In this document: in pieces, positions 51,368 through 59,869 of the stretch
Position numbering within the stretch: the stretch's first letter is position 1
How the letters are laid out: every line of letters begins with the position of its first letter
Assembly: GCA_963763755.1 (NCBI GenBank)
Contig: CAVXQE010000006.1
Location: 1-64,000, forward strand
DNA length: 64,000 nt
Direction of reading: 5' to 3'
From: Gaiellasilicea sp963763755
Lineage (GTDB): Bacteria > Actinomycetota > Thermoleophilia > Gaiellales > Gaiellaceae
The notes under the pieces: model-generated
Told to the model about the DNA's origin: nothing
Database searches by the model: none
What the model saw: the letters and a program-made list of their open reading frames with translations, nothing else
Program-made: the position numbers and the translations under genes

Positions 51368-51822
51368 TCGGCCGCTGCTGCGAGCGGGGCCGAGGTCAGC
51401 TCGCTGCGCCGCGTGCCGGCTTCGTTCACGAGGCTCCAGACCACGACCCCGTCCTTGCCGATCAGAAATGTGCCGCGGACGGGCGCGCCGGTGCTCTCGT
51501 CGAAGACACCGTAGGCGCGCGCGGCCTCACCGTGCGGCCAGAAGTCCGACGGCAGCAAGTAGGTGAGCCCCAGCTTCTCCTTCCAGGCCTGCCGAGCCGG
51601 AGCCGGGTCGCAGGAGACGAGCAGCACATCGGTCTCCGCACTCTCGAACGCCGGCAGGTTCTCCTGCAAGTCGAGCGCCTCCTCCTCGCAGACGGCCGTG
51701 AACGCGAACGGATGGAAGACGAGCAGAACGTTGCGACGGCCGCGGAAGTCGGAGAGGCGCACGCGCGTGGAGCTGTCGACCTTGAGGTCGAAGTCCGGTG
51801 CGTCACTCCCGGTCTCGATCAT
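51364..51822 (-). CDS. AhpE-type peroxiredoxin
   Basis: 152 residues of the AhpC/TSA fold. The peroxidatic Cys lies in HPFAFTAVCEEEALDLQE, preceded by LSDFRGRRNVLLVF. No resolving Cys is visible, so it is a 1-Cys enzyme like mycobacterial AhpE. It reduces hydroperoxides in the cytoplasm. It overlaps rarA by 20 bp upstream and the hydrolase by 4 bp downstream. Confidence 0.92.
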   Translation of the reverse strand: MIETGSDAPDFDLKVDSSTRVRLSDFRGRRNVLLVFHPFAFTAVCEEEALDLQENLPAFESAETDVLLVSCDPAPARQAWKEKLGLTYLLPSDFWPHGEAARAYGVFDESTGAPVRGTFLIGKDGVVVWSLVNEAGTRRSELTSAPLAAAAE

Positions 51823-53077
51823 CCCGTTCCTCCTCGCCGTTGCCCGAAGGCCGATAGTACCGCCGTCCCTTCAACTCATCCGGGAGGTAGTCGACCTCGG
51901 ACCCGCGCGGATCGGTGTGAGGGTCGATGTATCCCTGGCCGTGGCCGAGCTTCTTGGCACCGGCGTAATGGGCGTCGCGAAGCATCGCCGGCGGGCGGAG
52001 GTTTCCGCCCTTCTGCACCTCTTCGCGCGCCGACCAGATCGCGTTGGCGCTGGCCTTGGACTTGGGAGCGTTCGCCAGGTAGATCGCGGCCTGCGAAAGG
52101 TTGAGCTGCGCCTCGGGCAGGCCGACGTGCTCGAGCGCGTGAGCAGCCGCGACGGCGACCTGAAGCGCGCGCGGGTCGGCGTTGCCGACGTCCTCCGAGG
52201 CGAAGATCACCATTCGCCGGACGATGAACCGCGGGTCCTCACCGCCCTCGAGCATCGACGCGAGGTAGTACACAGCGGCGTCGGGATCGGAGCCGCGCAT
52301 CGACTTGATGAAGGCCGAGACGAAGTCGTAGTGCTGGTCGGCGCCCTTGTCGTAGCGGAGCGGGCGCTTGCGGGCGGCGTCATCGATGTGACGCTCCTCG
52401 AGCGGAACGCCCTCGGCCTGAGCGGTCTCCCACGCCAGCTCGACCGTGCTCAGCGCCGTGCGGGCGTCGCCGCCGGCGCGGCGGGCGATCACCTCGACGA
52501 GGTCGGGCGGAATCTCGGCGCCGATCGCCGCCGCTCCACGCCTGACGACCTCGCCCAGATCCTCCTCGGACAACGACTGCAGCTCGACGACCTGGCAGCG
52601 GGAGAGGAGCGCCGAATTGACCTCGAAGTACGGATTCTCGGTCGTCGCTCCGATCAGCGTCACGAGCCCTTCCTCGACGGCGGGCAGCAGCGCATCCTGC
52701 TGCGCCTTGTTGAAGCGGTGGATCTCGTCGAGAAAGAGAATCGTCCGCTGGCCGTTCCCGCCGAGGCGGTCACGCGCCCGCTGCATGACCCCGCGCACGT
52801 CGTCGACGCGGGCCGACACGGCTGAGAGCTCCTCGAACGCGGCGCCCGTCTCGACGGCGACGATTCTCGCCAGCGTCGTCTTTCCCACGCCGGGCGGCCC
52901 GTAGAGGATCAGCGAGCGAAGCCTGTCCTCCTCGATCGCGCGACGCAGCGCGGAGCCTTCCCCGAGCACGTGCTGCTGGCCGACGAGCTCCCCGAGCGTG
53001 CGCGGCCGCAGGCGCACTGCCAGCGGTGCGTGCTCGGCTGCGCGCTCCCGCGCGGCATCGGCGAAGAGGTCGCTCAT
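51803..53077 (-). CDS. rarA: Replication-associated recombination protein A (RarA/MgsA)
   Basis: 424 residues. AAA+ clamp-loader-like ATPase acting at stalled replication forks. PLAVRLRPRTLGELVGQQHV opens it; Walker A LYGPPGVGKTTLAR, Walker B ILFLDEIHRFNKAQQD, sensor 1 LIGATTENPYFEVN, and the C-terminal domain with HYDFVSAFIKSMRGSD and RRMVIFASEDVGNADP. The end HTDPRGSEVDYLPDELKG is typical. Divergent from kynA, 20 bp between starts. Confidence 0.96.
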   Translation of the reverse strand: MSDLFADAARERAAEHAPLAVRLRPRTLGELVGQQHVLGEGSALRRAIEEDRLRSLILYGPPGVGKTTLARIVAVETGAAFEELSAVSARVDDVRGVMQRARDRLGGNGQRTILFLDEIHRFNKAQQDALLPAVEEGLVTLIGATTENPYFEVNSALLSRCQVVELQSLSEEDLGEVVRRGAAAIGAEIPPDLVEVIARRAGGDARTALSTVELAWETAQAEGVPLEERHIDDAARKRPLRYDKGADQHYDFVSAFIKSMRGSDPDAAVYYLASMLEGGEDPRFIVRRMVIFASEDVGNADPRALQVAVAAAHALEHVGLPEAQLNLSQAAIYLANAPKSKASANAIWSAREEVQKGGNLRPPAMLRDAHYAGAKKLGHGQGYIDPHTDPRGSEVDYLPDELKGRRYYRPSGNGEEERDDRDRE

Positions 53078-53083
53078 AAGGTC

Positions 53084-53091
53084 AGTATGCT
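53084..53091. promoter_or_regulatory. Candidate overlapping -10 boxes for rarA and kynA
   Basis: TATGCT (53086-53091) lies 6 nt before the kynA GTG 53098. On the minus strand CATACT (53089-53084) lies 6 nt before the rarA ATG 53077. Both would make leaderless mRNAs. The minus box has a weak first base. Confidence 0.4.
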
Positions 53092-53097
53092 CAGGCC

Positions 53098-53815
53098 GTG
53101 GCGACGCACGAGGATTTTTCGGAGCCCGTACTCGAGGGTGAGGGTGAGAGCGACTACGAGCGCTACCTGAACACGGTCAGCCTGCTCGCGCTCCAGAAGA
53201 CGGCCGACGAGTGGGTGCACCGGGACGAACTGCTGTTCCAGACCGTGCACCAGTCGTCGGAGCTGTGGCTGAAGCTGATGTGGAACGACGTCGAGGCGGC
53301 GGCCGCGCACGTGAGCGCGGGCGAGATCGCGGCGGCATTGCGGCTGCTGCGGCGCAGCACGCTCTGCCTCGAATACGCGACCTCGCAGCTCGACATGCTC
53401 GAGCACATGTCGCCCTGGGAGTACCAGGAGATCCGGAAGGTGCTCGGCCACGGGAGCGGCTTCGACTCGCCGGGCTGGCGGGAGATCCGCCGCGTCGTGC
53501 CGCCGCTCGGGCAGGCGTTCCACGCGCTCCGCGAGCAGGCCGGCCTGTCGCTTCGTCGACGTGTACGTGCAGGGCCGGGAGCACGAGGAGCTCTACCAGC
53601 TCGCCGAGGCGCTCATCGAGCTCGACGAGCGCATCAACTTCTGGCGCATCCGGCACTACAAGGTCGTCGCGCGCGTGATCGGCGACTCGGTGGTCGGCAC
53701 GCAGGGGACGCCCGTCGAGGTGCTCGGCCGCTTGATCCATCACGTCTTCTTCCCGGAGCTCTGGCGCGTCCGCAACGAGCTGACCGCGCTCTCGCAGGAG
53801 CAGCAGAAGGCGTGA
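53098..53815 (+). CDS. kynA: Tryptophan 2,3-dioxygenase
   Basis: Heme dioxygenase that opens the indole ring to N-formylkynurenine. Reads YERYLNTVSLLALQK, HRDELLFQTVHQSSELWLKL, CLEYATSQLDMLEHMSPWEY, FRxxLGHGSGFDSPGWREI-type, and after a break near 53557 the distal heme ligand His region NFWRIRHYKVVARVIGD and VVGTQGTPVEVL. About 239 codons, short-form TDO. Followed with a 4-bp overlap by an M20 hydrolase; no kynureninase or formamidase is next to it. Confidence 0.92.
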
Positions 53816-55095
53816 GCCTGCAGGACGAGGCGGTCGGACTGCTCCAGCAGCTCCTGCGGCTGAACACGGTCAACCCGCCTGGAAACGAGACGATCGCCGC
53901 GGAGCTTCTGCGGGACTACCTCCAGGCGAACGGCGTCGAGGTGGAGCTGTACGCGCGCACGCCGGAGCGTGCGAATCTCGTCGCGCGCCTCAAGGGCGGG
54001 GATGGCCCGTCGCTGTGCTTCCTCTCGCACACGGACACGGTCGTCGCCGATCCCGACGAATGGTCGCGCGACCCGTGGTCCGGCGATCTCGCCGACGACC
54101 ACGTCTGGGGGCGTGGTGCGCTCGACATGAAGAACCAGGTCGCCGCGAGCGCCGTCGCGATCGCGTCACTCGCGCGCGAAGGGTTCAAGCCTGCGGGCGA
54201 TCTCGTCTTCGTCGCCTCTGCGGACGAGGAGGTGGGAAAGAACTTCGGACTCCAGTGGCTCTGCGACGAGCACCCGGACGCGGTTCGCGTGGACTATGCG
54301 ATCAACGAGGGTGGCGGCGAGCGTGTGGAACTGGGAGGCAACGCGTATTACCTCTGCGCCGCCGCGGAGAAGATGACCGCTCCCTTCCGGCTCGTCGTCC
54401 ACGGCCGCAGCGGCCACGGCTCGATGCCCGGGATCGCGGACAACGCACTCGTCAAGACGGCACCGCTGATCGAGAAGCTCGCGGCCTACCGTCCTGAGCC
54501 CTCGATCGGGCCCGAGGTGGCCGGGTTCCTCGAAGCCGTGCTGGGCGAGCAGCCCGCGCCCGCCGACGTGCTCAGCCGCCTCGCCGCCGTCGACCAGCTC
54601 GCGGTCGAGACGATCGAGCCGCTGCTCTCCTTCACCCTCTCCCCGACGATGATCGAGGCCTCCGAGCGCCGAAACGTGATCCCCGGCACCTGCGAGCTCG
54701 TCGTCGACCGCCGCCTCCTGCCCGGGCAGACGCCGGAGGAGGTCGAGCCGATCATGCGCCAGATCCTCGGCGACGGCGAGTACGAGCTGGAGACGATCGA
54801 GCGCTGGGGCGGAACTCGCTCCGCACTCGACACGCCGCTCTGGACGGCGATCTCGGACTGGGTCGGCGAGACGGAGCCGGGAGCGAAGCTGGCGCCACTG
54901 TGCTGCGCCGGCTTCACCGACTCGCACTGGCTCCGCGAGGCCTTCGGCACCGTCGCGTACGGCTTCTTCCCGCTGCGGACAATGGACGTCGACCTGGCCT
55001 CCCGCCTGATCCACTCTGCCGACGAGCGGACGCACGTCGACGATCTGGGGCTCGGCGTCGAGTTCCTGCGCGCCGCCGCCCGTTCGCTGGCCTAG
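53812..55095 (+). CDS. M20-family metallopeptidase / deacylase
   Basis: About 427 residues. Zinc motifs SLCFLSHTDTVVADPDEW, WGRGALDMKNQVAASA and ASADEEVGKNFGLQW, with NEGGGERVELGG and the lid HGRSGHGSMPGIADNALVKT; the closing His is in RLIHSADERTHVDD. Similar enzymes act as ArgE/DapE-type deacylases or dipeptidases. The 4-bp overlap with kynA suggests co-expression, so hydrolysis of an N-acyl product of tryptophan catabolism is conceivable but unproven. Confidence 0.9.
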   Translation: MSLQDEAVGLLQQLLRLNTVNPPGNETIAAELLRDYLQANGVEVELYARTPERANLVARLKGGDGPSLCFLSHTDTVVADPDEWSRDPWSGDLADDHVWGRGALDMKNQVAASAVAIASLAREGFKPAGDLVFVASADEEVGKNFGLQWLCDEHPDAVRVDYAINEGGGERVELGGNAYYLCAAAEKMTAPFRLVVHGRSGHGSMPGIADNALVKTAPLIEKLAAYRPEPSIGPEVAGFLEAVLGEQPAPADVLSRLAAVDQLAVETIEPLLSFTLSPTMIEASERRNVIPGTCELVVDRRLLPGQTPEEVEPIMRQILGDGEYELETIERWGGTRSALDTPLWTAISDWVGETEPGAKLAPLCCAGFTDSHWLREAFGTVAYGFFPLRTMDVDLASRLIHSADERTHVDDLGLGVEFLRAAARSLA

Positions 55096-55097
55096 CC

Positions 55098-56143
55098 GTG
55101 CTCGAGCTTCGCTCGCCGGAAGGTGCGTTCGAGCTGATCGAGGCCTACCTGCGCGAGCACGGTTTTTTCGCTCCCCGGTGGCGAGGAGCTGGAAGCCGAC
55201 CTCTATCTCGGCTACGGACTCTCCGAGCCGCTCCGCCGCACCCAGACGCCGGCCCCACCGGAGCCGTGCCCCCTGCCCCTCGCAGCCGTGTCCGTCCGGC
55301 ACACGACGGGGTCTGACCCCGGACATGTCCGCAGCGGCAGTGCCGATCGGCCCGTGGGAGAGGAGCTGGAACGACGCGGAGTATGCGGAGGCGGTGGAGG
55401 CCGTGCGGGCCGCGATCGGGCGCGGCGATGTCTACCAGGTGAATCTGGTGCAGCACCTCTCGGCACCGTTTTCCGGCGACCACGGTGGGCTGGGAGCGCT
55501 GCTTGCGGGGTTCGGGCCGCGCACCATGGCCGGCGACGGCTGGGCGATCGTCTCGGCCTCGCCGGAGCTCTTCCTCGCTCGACGCGGCCGGCGGGTGTGG
55601 ACCTGCCCGATCAAGGGAACGCGGCCGCTCGGCGAGCACGTGGAGGGTGAGAAGGACTCGGCAGAGCACGTGATGATCGTCGACCTCGAGCGGAACGACC
55701 TCTCCCGGGTCTGCGAGCCGGGCTCGGTCCGCTGGCCGGAGCTGATGGCCGAGCGCGAGCTGGCGGGGGTCACACATCTCGTCTCGACGGTCGAGGGAAC
55801 GCTCCGAAGCGGCATTGGCCTGGCCGAGCTCCTCGCAGCCACCTTCCCCGGCGGCTCCGTGACCGGCGCCCCGAAGATCGCCGCCCTCGACCTGATCGCA
55901 GCACTCGAGCCGGTCGGCCGCGGTGCCTCGATGGGCGCGCTCGGGACTGTGTACGGGAACGGCGACCTCGAGCTCGCGCTCACGATCCGCACCTTCGCGG
56001 TCGCCGACGAGCGAATCCACCTGTGGGTCGGCGGCGGGATCGTCTGGGACTCCGAGCCCGAGGCCGAGATCGAAGAGTCGTGGACGAAGGCGCGGCCGCT
56101 GCTCGCCGCCGTCGGCGCACCGATCGAGGCGGAGGCACGGTGA
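55098..56143 (+). CDS. pabB: Aminodeoxychorismate/anthranilate synthase component I (PabB-like)
   Basis: Chorismate-binding enzyme. The C-terminal catalytic domain is complete: GDVYQVNLVQHLSAPF, ASPELFLARRGRRVWTCPIK, GTRPLGEHVEG, DLERNDLSRVCEPGSV, GSVTGAPKIAAL and GTVYGNGDLELALTIRT. The N-terminal part (from GTG 55098) needs corrections at a T6 run near 55166 and again at 55300-55335, where a REP-like repeat (55307-55330) sits in the linker. An alternative start is the ATG at 55325 inside the repeat, giving 272 residues. The pabC gene overlaps the end. Confidence 0.82.
55307..55330. repeat. REP-like palindromic repeat, copy 2, inside pabB
   Basis: This 24-bp element matches the reverse complement of 26570-26593 with one mismatch and contains the palindrome GGGGTCTGACCCC. 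It lies in the inter-domain linker of pabB, at a point where the reading frame also changes. Confidence 0.6.
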
Positions 56144-56964
56144 CGCTGCTCGCCGTTGCGGTCAACGGACGCGGCGTTGTCGATCCGGAAGAGCCGGTGC
56201 TGCGTGCCGACGACGAGGCGCTCCTCCGGGGCCGGGCGGCGTTCGAGACGATCCGGGTGTACGCAGGAGCGCCGTTCAAGCTCGCCGAGCACCTCGAGCG
56301 GCTCGCGGCGTCGGCCGACCGCATCGGGCTGCCGGCGGTGAACAGGCTCGAGCTCGACGAGCTCGCACGGCAGGCGCTCGACGCCGCCGGCGCACCGGAC
56401 GCAGTGCTGCGCCTCATCTGGACACCGACGCCCGCCGCGCTCGCACTCGTCAGCGCACTCCCCGACCACTACGACGACCTGCGCGCGCGCGGGCAGGCAC
56501 TGATCTCGCTCCGGGGTGTCCGGGCCGAGGAGCCCTGGATGCTGCCGGGCGTCAAATCGACGAGCTACGCGGTGAACATGGCAGCCGAAGCCGAGGCGAG
56601 GCGCCGGGGCGCCGACGACGCCCTCTTCGTCGACGCCGCCGGGATCGTGCTCGAGGGGCCGACGACGAACGTCTGGTGGCGGCGCGAGCGCATGCTCTTC
56701 ACACCCTCGCTCGAGCTCGGCATCCTCGCCGGCGTGACGCGGGCGACGGTGATCGAGCTAGCCGCCGAGACGGGTTACGACGTCGAGGAGGGCGCGTACC
56801 CCCTGAGCGACCTTCAGACCGCCGACGAGGCCTTCACGTCCTCGTCCGTGCGCGAGGTGATGCCCGTCACGTCGCTCGACGACGGCCCGATCGCCCGCGG
56901 CAAGGCCGCCGACGAACTGCAAGCCGCTCTGAGAAGGGCTGCTGGGGCTACGCTGGCGTCATGA
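56140..56964 (+). CDS. pabC: Aminodeoxychorismate lyase (class IV aminotransferase fold)
   Basis: 274 residues from GTG 56140. PLP fold type IV: LLRGRAAFETIRVYAG, FKLAEHLERLAASADRI, the Schiff-base Lys in PGVKSTSYAVNMAAE, FVDAAGIVLEGPTTNVWW and DEAFTSSSVREVMPV. Its place directly after pabB supports release of pyruvate to give p-aminobenzoate for folate; a D-amino acid or branched-chain transaminase is the alternative. Overlaps DUF1385 by 4 bp. Confidence 0.88.
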   Translation: MTLLAVAVNGRGVVDPEEPVLRADDEALLRGRAAFETIRVYAGAPFKLAEHLERLAASADRIGLPAVNRLELDELARQALDAAGAPDAVLRLIWTPTPAALALVSALPDHYDDLRARGQALISLRGVRAEEPWMLPGVKSTSYAVNMAAEAEARRRGADDALFVDAAGIVLEGPTTNVWWRRERMLFTPSLELGILAGVTRATVIELAAETGYDVEEGAYPLSDLQTADEAFTSSSVREVMPVTSLDDGPIARGKAADELQAALRRAAGATLAS

Positions 56965-57746
56965 GCAAGATTCGTCTTGGTGGCATGGCGCTCTCGAACG
57001 GGGTGCTGGTGCACGGCCCGACCGCGTGGGCCTGTGCGATCCGCACGTCGTCCGGTGAGATCAAGGTTGCGTCGGCACCCAAGCGCCTGTTCGCGCCAGG
57101 GGTCCAGACGCCGTTCCTGCGCGGCCCGCTGCGACTCGCGGAGTCGTTCGCCATGATCCCGGATCTCCGCCGCAAGCTGCCCGAAGCACGGCTTCCGTTC
57201 GAGCGACCCGGTGTGATCGCGGCGACACTGGGGAGCGCCGTCATGGTTCGTGCCCTGCGACAGTCGACCAGGCTCAGCGCCGTAGCTCGCGAGCTCGCCT
57301 CGGGGATGCTGTCCCTCGCCCCGGCCCTCCTTGCACTCCGCGGCGGCGAGCTCGCCGCCTATCACGGAGCCGAGCACGTCTCGATCGGCACCTACGAGCA
57401 CGGTGAGAAGCGCGCGAAGGAGCACGAACGCTGCGGTTCACACCTGATCGGGCCGCTGATCATCGCCTCCGCAGCCGGCAACGTCCTGGCCGCCCGCGCG
57501 CCCGCCCACCTGCGGGGCACGGCGCGGACCGTCAGCTCCATCGGCGCTGTCGGCGCCGCGGTCGAGGTCTTTGCGTGGATGACGCGACATCCCGGCCACC
57601 CGGTCGCGAAAGCGCTCGCGTTCCCCGGCCACGAGCTGCAGCACCGGATTGCGACCGCCGAGCCGTCGCCCGAGCAGCTCGAGGTCGCCGAAGTCGCCCT
57701 GGCGGCCTGTCTGGAGCTCGAGAATGGCGACAGCGCCGCGCACTAG
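56961..57746 (+). CDS. DUF1385 membrane protein
   Basis: 261 residues, intact. Recognised by IRLGGMALSNGVLVHGP near the start and RGGELAAYHGAEHVSIGTYE followed by HERCGSHLIGPLIIASAAGN. Hydrophobic stretches flank the His-rich YHGAEH segment, so it is probably membrane-bound. Function unknown; the family (YqhQ-like) is widespread. Here the gene is overlapped on both sides, by pabC (4 bp) and pncB (23 bp). Confidence 0.85.
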   Translation: MSKIRLGGMALSNGVLVHGPTAWACAIRTSSGEIKVASAPKRLFAPGVQTPFLRGPLRLAESFAMIPDLRRKLPEARLPFERPGVIAATLGSAVMVRALRQSTRLSAVARELASGMLSLAPALLALRGGELAAYHGAEHVSIGTYEHGEKRAKEHERCGSHLIGPLIIASAAGNVLAARAPAHLRGTARTVSSIGAVGAAVEVFAWMTRHPGHPVAKALAFPGHELQHRIATAEPSPEQLEVAEVALAACLELENGDSAAH

Positions 57747-58812
57747 ACCCGGCCGCCTTCCGCCGGAGATCTTCGATCTCCCGGTCGAGAAGATGCGCGA
57801 GGGCTACTACACCGACGCGTACTTCAACCACACGCGCGAGACGCTTGTCCAGGACGGTCGCCGTCCGCGCGTCGTGATGCAGGTGTTCCAGCGCAACCAC
57901 GCGATGCTCGGCGGCACCGACGAGGCGATCGCCGTGCTGAAGCTCTGCTCGGACGACTGGGACGCGCTCACCGTCCACGCGCTCCACGACGGCGACCGGA
58001 TCGAGCCCTGGGAGACGGCGATGACGATCGAGGGCGACTACACGCTCTTTGCGCATCTGGAGACCGTCTATCTCGGCGTTCTGACGCGGCGGACGCTGAT
58101 CACGACCAACACCGCCCGCGTCGTCGAGGCGGCGAACGGCAAGCCGATCATCTTCATGCCGGCCCGGCACGACCACCATCGCGTTCAGACCGGCGACGGC
58201 TACGCGGCCTACGTCGCGGGCGCGATGATCGGCGCCGAGATCGGAGTCACCTCTGACGCCCAGGCATCCTGGTGGGGCGGCCGCGGCGTCGGCACCGTGC
58301 CGCACGCACTGATCGCCTCGTACGGCGGGAACACCGTTCTCGCAGCGACGAAATTCGCCGAGTGGGCCAACGAGGACATGAACATCGTCGTCCTCGTCGA
58401 CTTCGAGAACGACTCCGTGCGCACTGCGCTCGAAGTGGCTCGAGCACTCGGGCCACGGCTCTGGGGCGTCAGGCTCGACACCTCCGCCCAACTGGTCGAC
58501 CGCTCACTCTGGGGCGAGCTGGGCGACTTCGACCCGCGCGGCGTCAACGAGCGCCTCGTTCGCAAGGTGCGGGACGCTCTGGACGCCGACGGCTTCGAGG
58601 GCGTCCGGATCGTCGTCTCCGGCGGTTTCACGGTCGACAAGATCGAGGATTTCGAGCGAAAGGGCGTCCCGGTCGACGCCTACGGCATCGGCTCGTCGCT
58701 GATCCGCGGGCAGAACGACTTCACGGCCGACATCGTGATGACGGACGGACGGCCCTCGGCGAAGGTCGGACGCCGCTACCGCCCGAACCCGCAACTCGAG
58801 CTCGTCACCTAG
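57724..58812 (+). CDS. pncB: Nicotinate phosphoribosyltransferase
   Basis: 362 residues from ATG 57724. Converts nicotinate and PRPP to nicotinate mononucleotide for NAD salvage. Typical parts: FDLPVEKMREGYYTDAYFNH, MTIEGDYTLFAHLETVYLGV, FMPARHDHHRVQTGDGYAAY, TVPHALIASYGGNTVLAA, VRLDTSAQLVDRSLWGEL and the phosphate loop VVSGGFTVDKIEDFE with YGIGSSLIRG. Shorter than the E. coli enzyme but normal for this subgroup. Its stop shares CTAG with a nicotinamidase-like gene on the other strand. Confidence 0.9.
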   Translation: MATAPRTRPGRLPPEIFDLPVEKMREGYYTDAYFNHTRETLVQDGRRPRVVMQVFQRNHAMLGGTDEAIAVLKLCSDDWDALTVHALHDGDRIEPWETAMTIEGDYTLFAHLETVYLGVLTRRTLITTNTARVVEAANGKPIIFMPARHDHHRVQTGDGYAAYVAGAMIGAEIGVTSDAQASWWGGRGVGTVPHALIASYGGNTVLAATKFAEWANEDMNIVVLVDFENDSVRTALEVARALGPRLWGVRLDTSAQLVDRSLWGELGDFDPRGVNERLVRKVRDALDADGFEGVRIVVSGGFTVDKIEDFERKGVPVDAYGIGSSLIRGQNDFTADIVMTDGRPSAKVGRRYRPNPQLELVT

Positions 58813-59852
58813 GCGAGAGCTTCGCCCACCACGCCCGGCCACTCCGGCATCGGCGTCTCGGAGCGGACGAGGTGAGCGCCCGACTCGGCGAAGCGCTGGA
58901 AAGCCTCGTCGGCCTGGTCCGTGAAGTCGACAGACCCTGGCACGACCACCGGCGAGGTGCAGTCCTCGAGCAGGTAGACCTTCGACTGGAGGCTCCGCTC
59001 GGTCACGTTCGGGTCCGAGAGCAGGTCCTGGATCGTCCAGGCGACGCAGTGGCTCTTCGCCTGTCCGGCGATGACGACCGCGTCATACCGAAGGAGCCGC
59101 TCGACGAGTGGGTGGTTTCGCTTCCCGAGCGGCTCGCCCTCGCGGTCGAACTCGACCTCCGGTCCGAGCATCGAGTAGTGCTCCGTGAGGGGGTTGTCGC
59201 CCTTCGGCTGGAAGTCCAGCGGCGCCCAGCGGGCGATCGAGTGGAAGAAGAGCGCCTCCTCGACCGCCGAGACGAGCGCGTAGCCGACCCCGCCGAGCAT
59301 GGCGTGGAAGGGCCAGACGGTGAGGCTGTACTTGCCGCCCTCCTCCAGCGTCTGTGTGTAGTAGCGCAGGTGCTCCTCGGCGTAGTCGGCGTCGAGCCCA
59401 AGGCCCTCGGCGGCAGGAGGGCTGATCCGCCAGCGCCCCGCCTCGACGTCCGCGGCCGTCACCGTCGTGAACGGCTCGGGATGACGACCCTCCTCGTCGA
59501 TGAGCATGATCGGATGGAAGATCTGGAGCGCCTGGTGTGTGTCGAGCGTCGGCACGATCTGCGTCAGCCGGTGCAGGTTGCGGTAGACGAACTCGCACAA
59601 CCGGCGCGAGTCGTCCAGCGCACCGGTGCCCGACCGTCCGGCGACGAAGAGCTCGAAGCCCGGCGTGCAGAACGTGTTCTGGACATCGACGACCACGAGC
59701 GCGATGCGGAACCGGTCAGCCGCGGCGGGCACGAGACCGCTCTGGTCGCGCCAGCGCTCCGCCTCCTCGAACCGCGCCGCGTAGTCCACGCGCCAGACCT
59801 CGGCCACGCGGTCTGGATCCCAGTGCGGGGGCAACGGGAGCGGGTCGGCCAC
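58809..59852 (-). CDS. Large isochorismatase/nicotinamidase-like cysteine hydrolase
   Basis: About 347 residues from GTG 59852, against about 200 for ordinary nicotinamidase. The triad is Asp in ALVVVDVQNTFCTPGF, Lys in EEGGKYSLTVWPFHAM and Cys in GQAKSHCVAWTIQDLL. The N-terminal 40 residues and a long insert between Asp and Lys (DTHQALQIFHPIMLIDEEGR and onward) are extra. Convergent with pncB, so release of nicotinate from nicotinamide for salvage is likely. The start follows a TACACT box by 6 nt. Confidence 0.8.
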   Translation of the reverse strand: MADPLPLPPHWDPDRVAEVWRVDYAARFEEAERWRDQSGLVPAAADRFRIALVVVDVQNTFCTPGFELFVAGRSGTGALDDSRRLCEFVYRNLHRLTQIVPTLDTHQALQIFHPIMLIDEEGRHPEPFTTVTAADVEAGRWRISPPAAEGLGLDADYAEEHLRYYTQTLEEGGKYSLTVWPFHAMLGGVGYALVSAVEEALFFHSIARWAPLDFQPKGDNPLTEHYSMLGPEVEFDREGEPLGKRNHPLVERLLRYDAVVIAGQAKSHCVAWTIQDLLSDPNVTERSLQSKVYLLEDCTSPVVVPGSVDFTDQADEAFQRFAESGAHLVRSETPMPEWPGVVGEALA

Positions 59853-59857
59853 GGAAG

Positions 59858-59864
59858 TAGTGTA
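59858..59864. promoter_or_regulatory. Symmetric bidirectional -10 element TAGTGTA
   Basis: The plus strand reads TAGTGT (59858-59863), then 6 nt, then GTG 59870. The minus strand reads TACACT (59864-59859), then 6 nt, then GTG 59852. The two -10 boxes share five base pairs, and the two putative start points, if leaderless, are 18 bp apart. Neither side has a clear -35 or ribosome site. Confidence 0.6.
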
Positions 59865-59869
59865 GGAAC

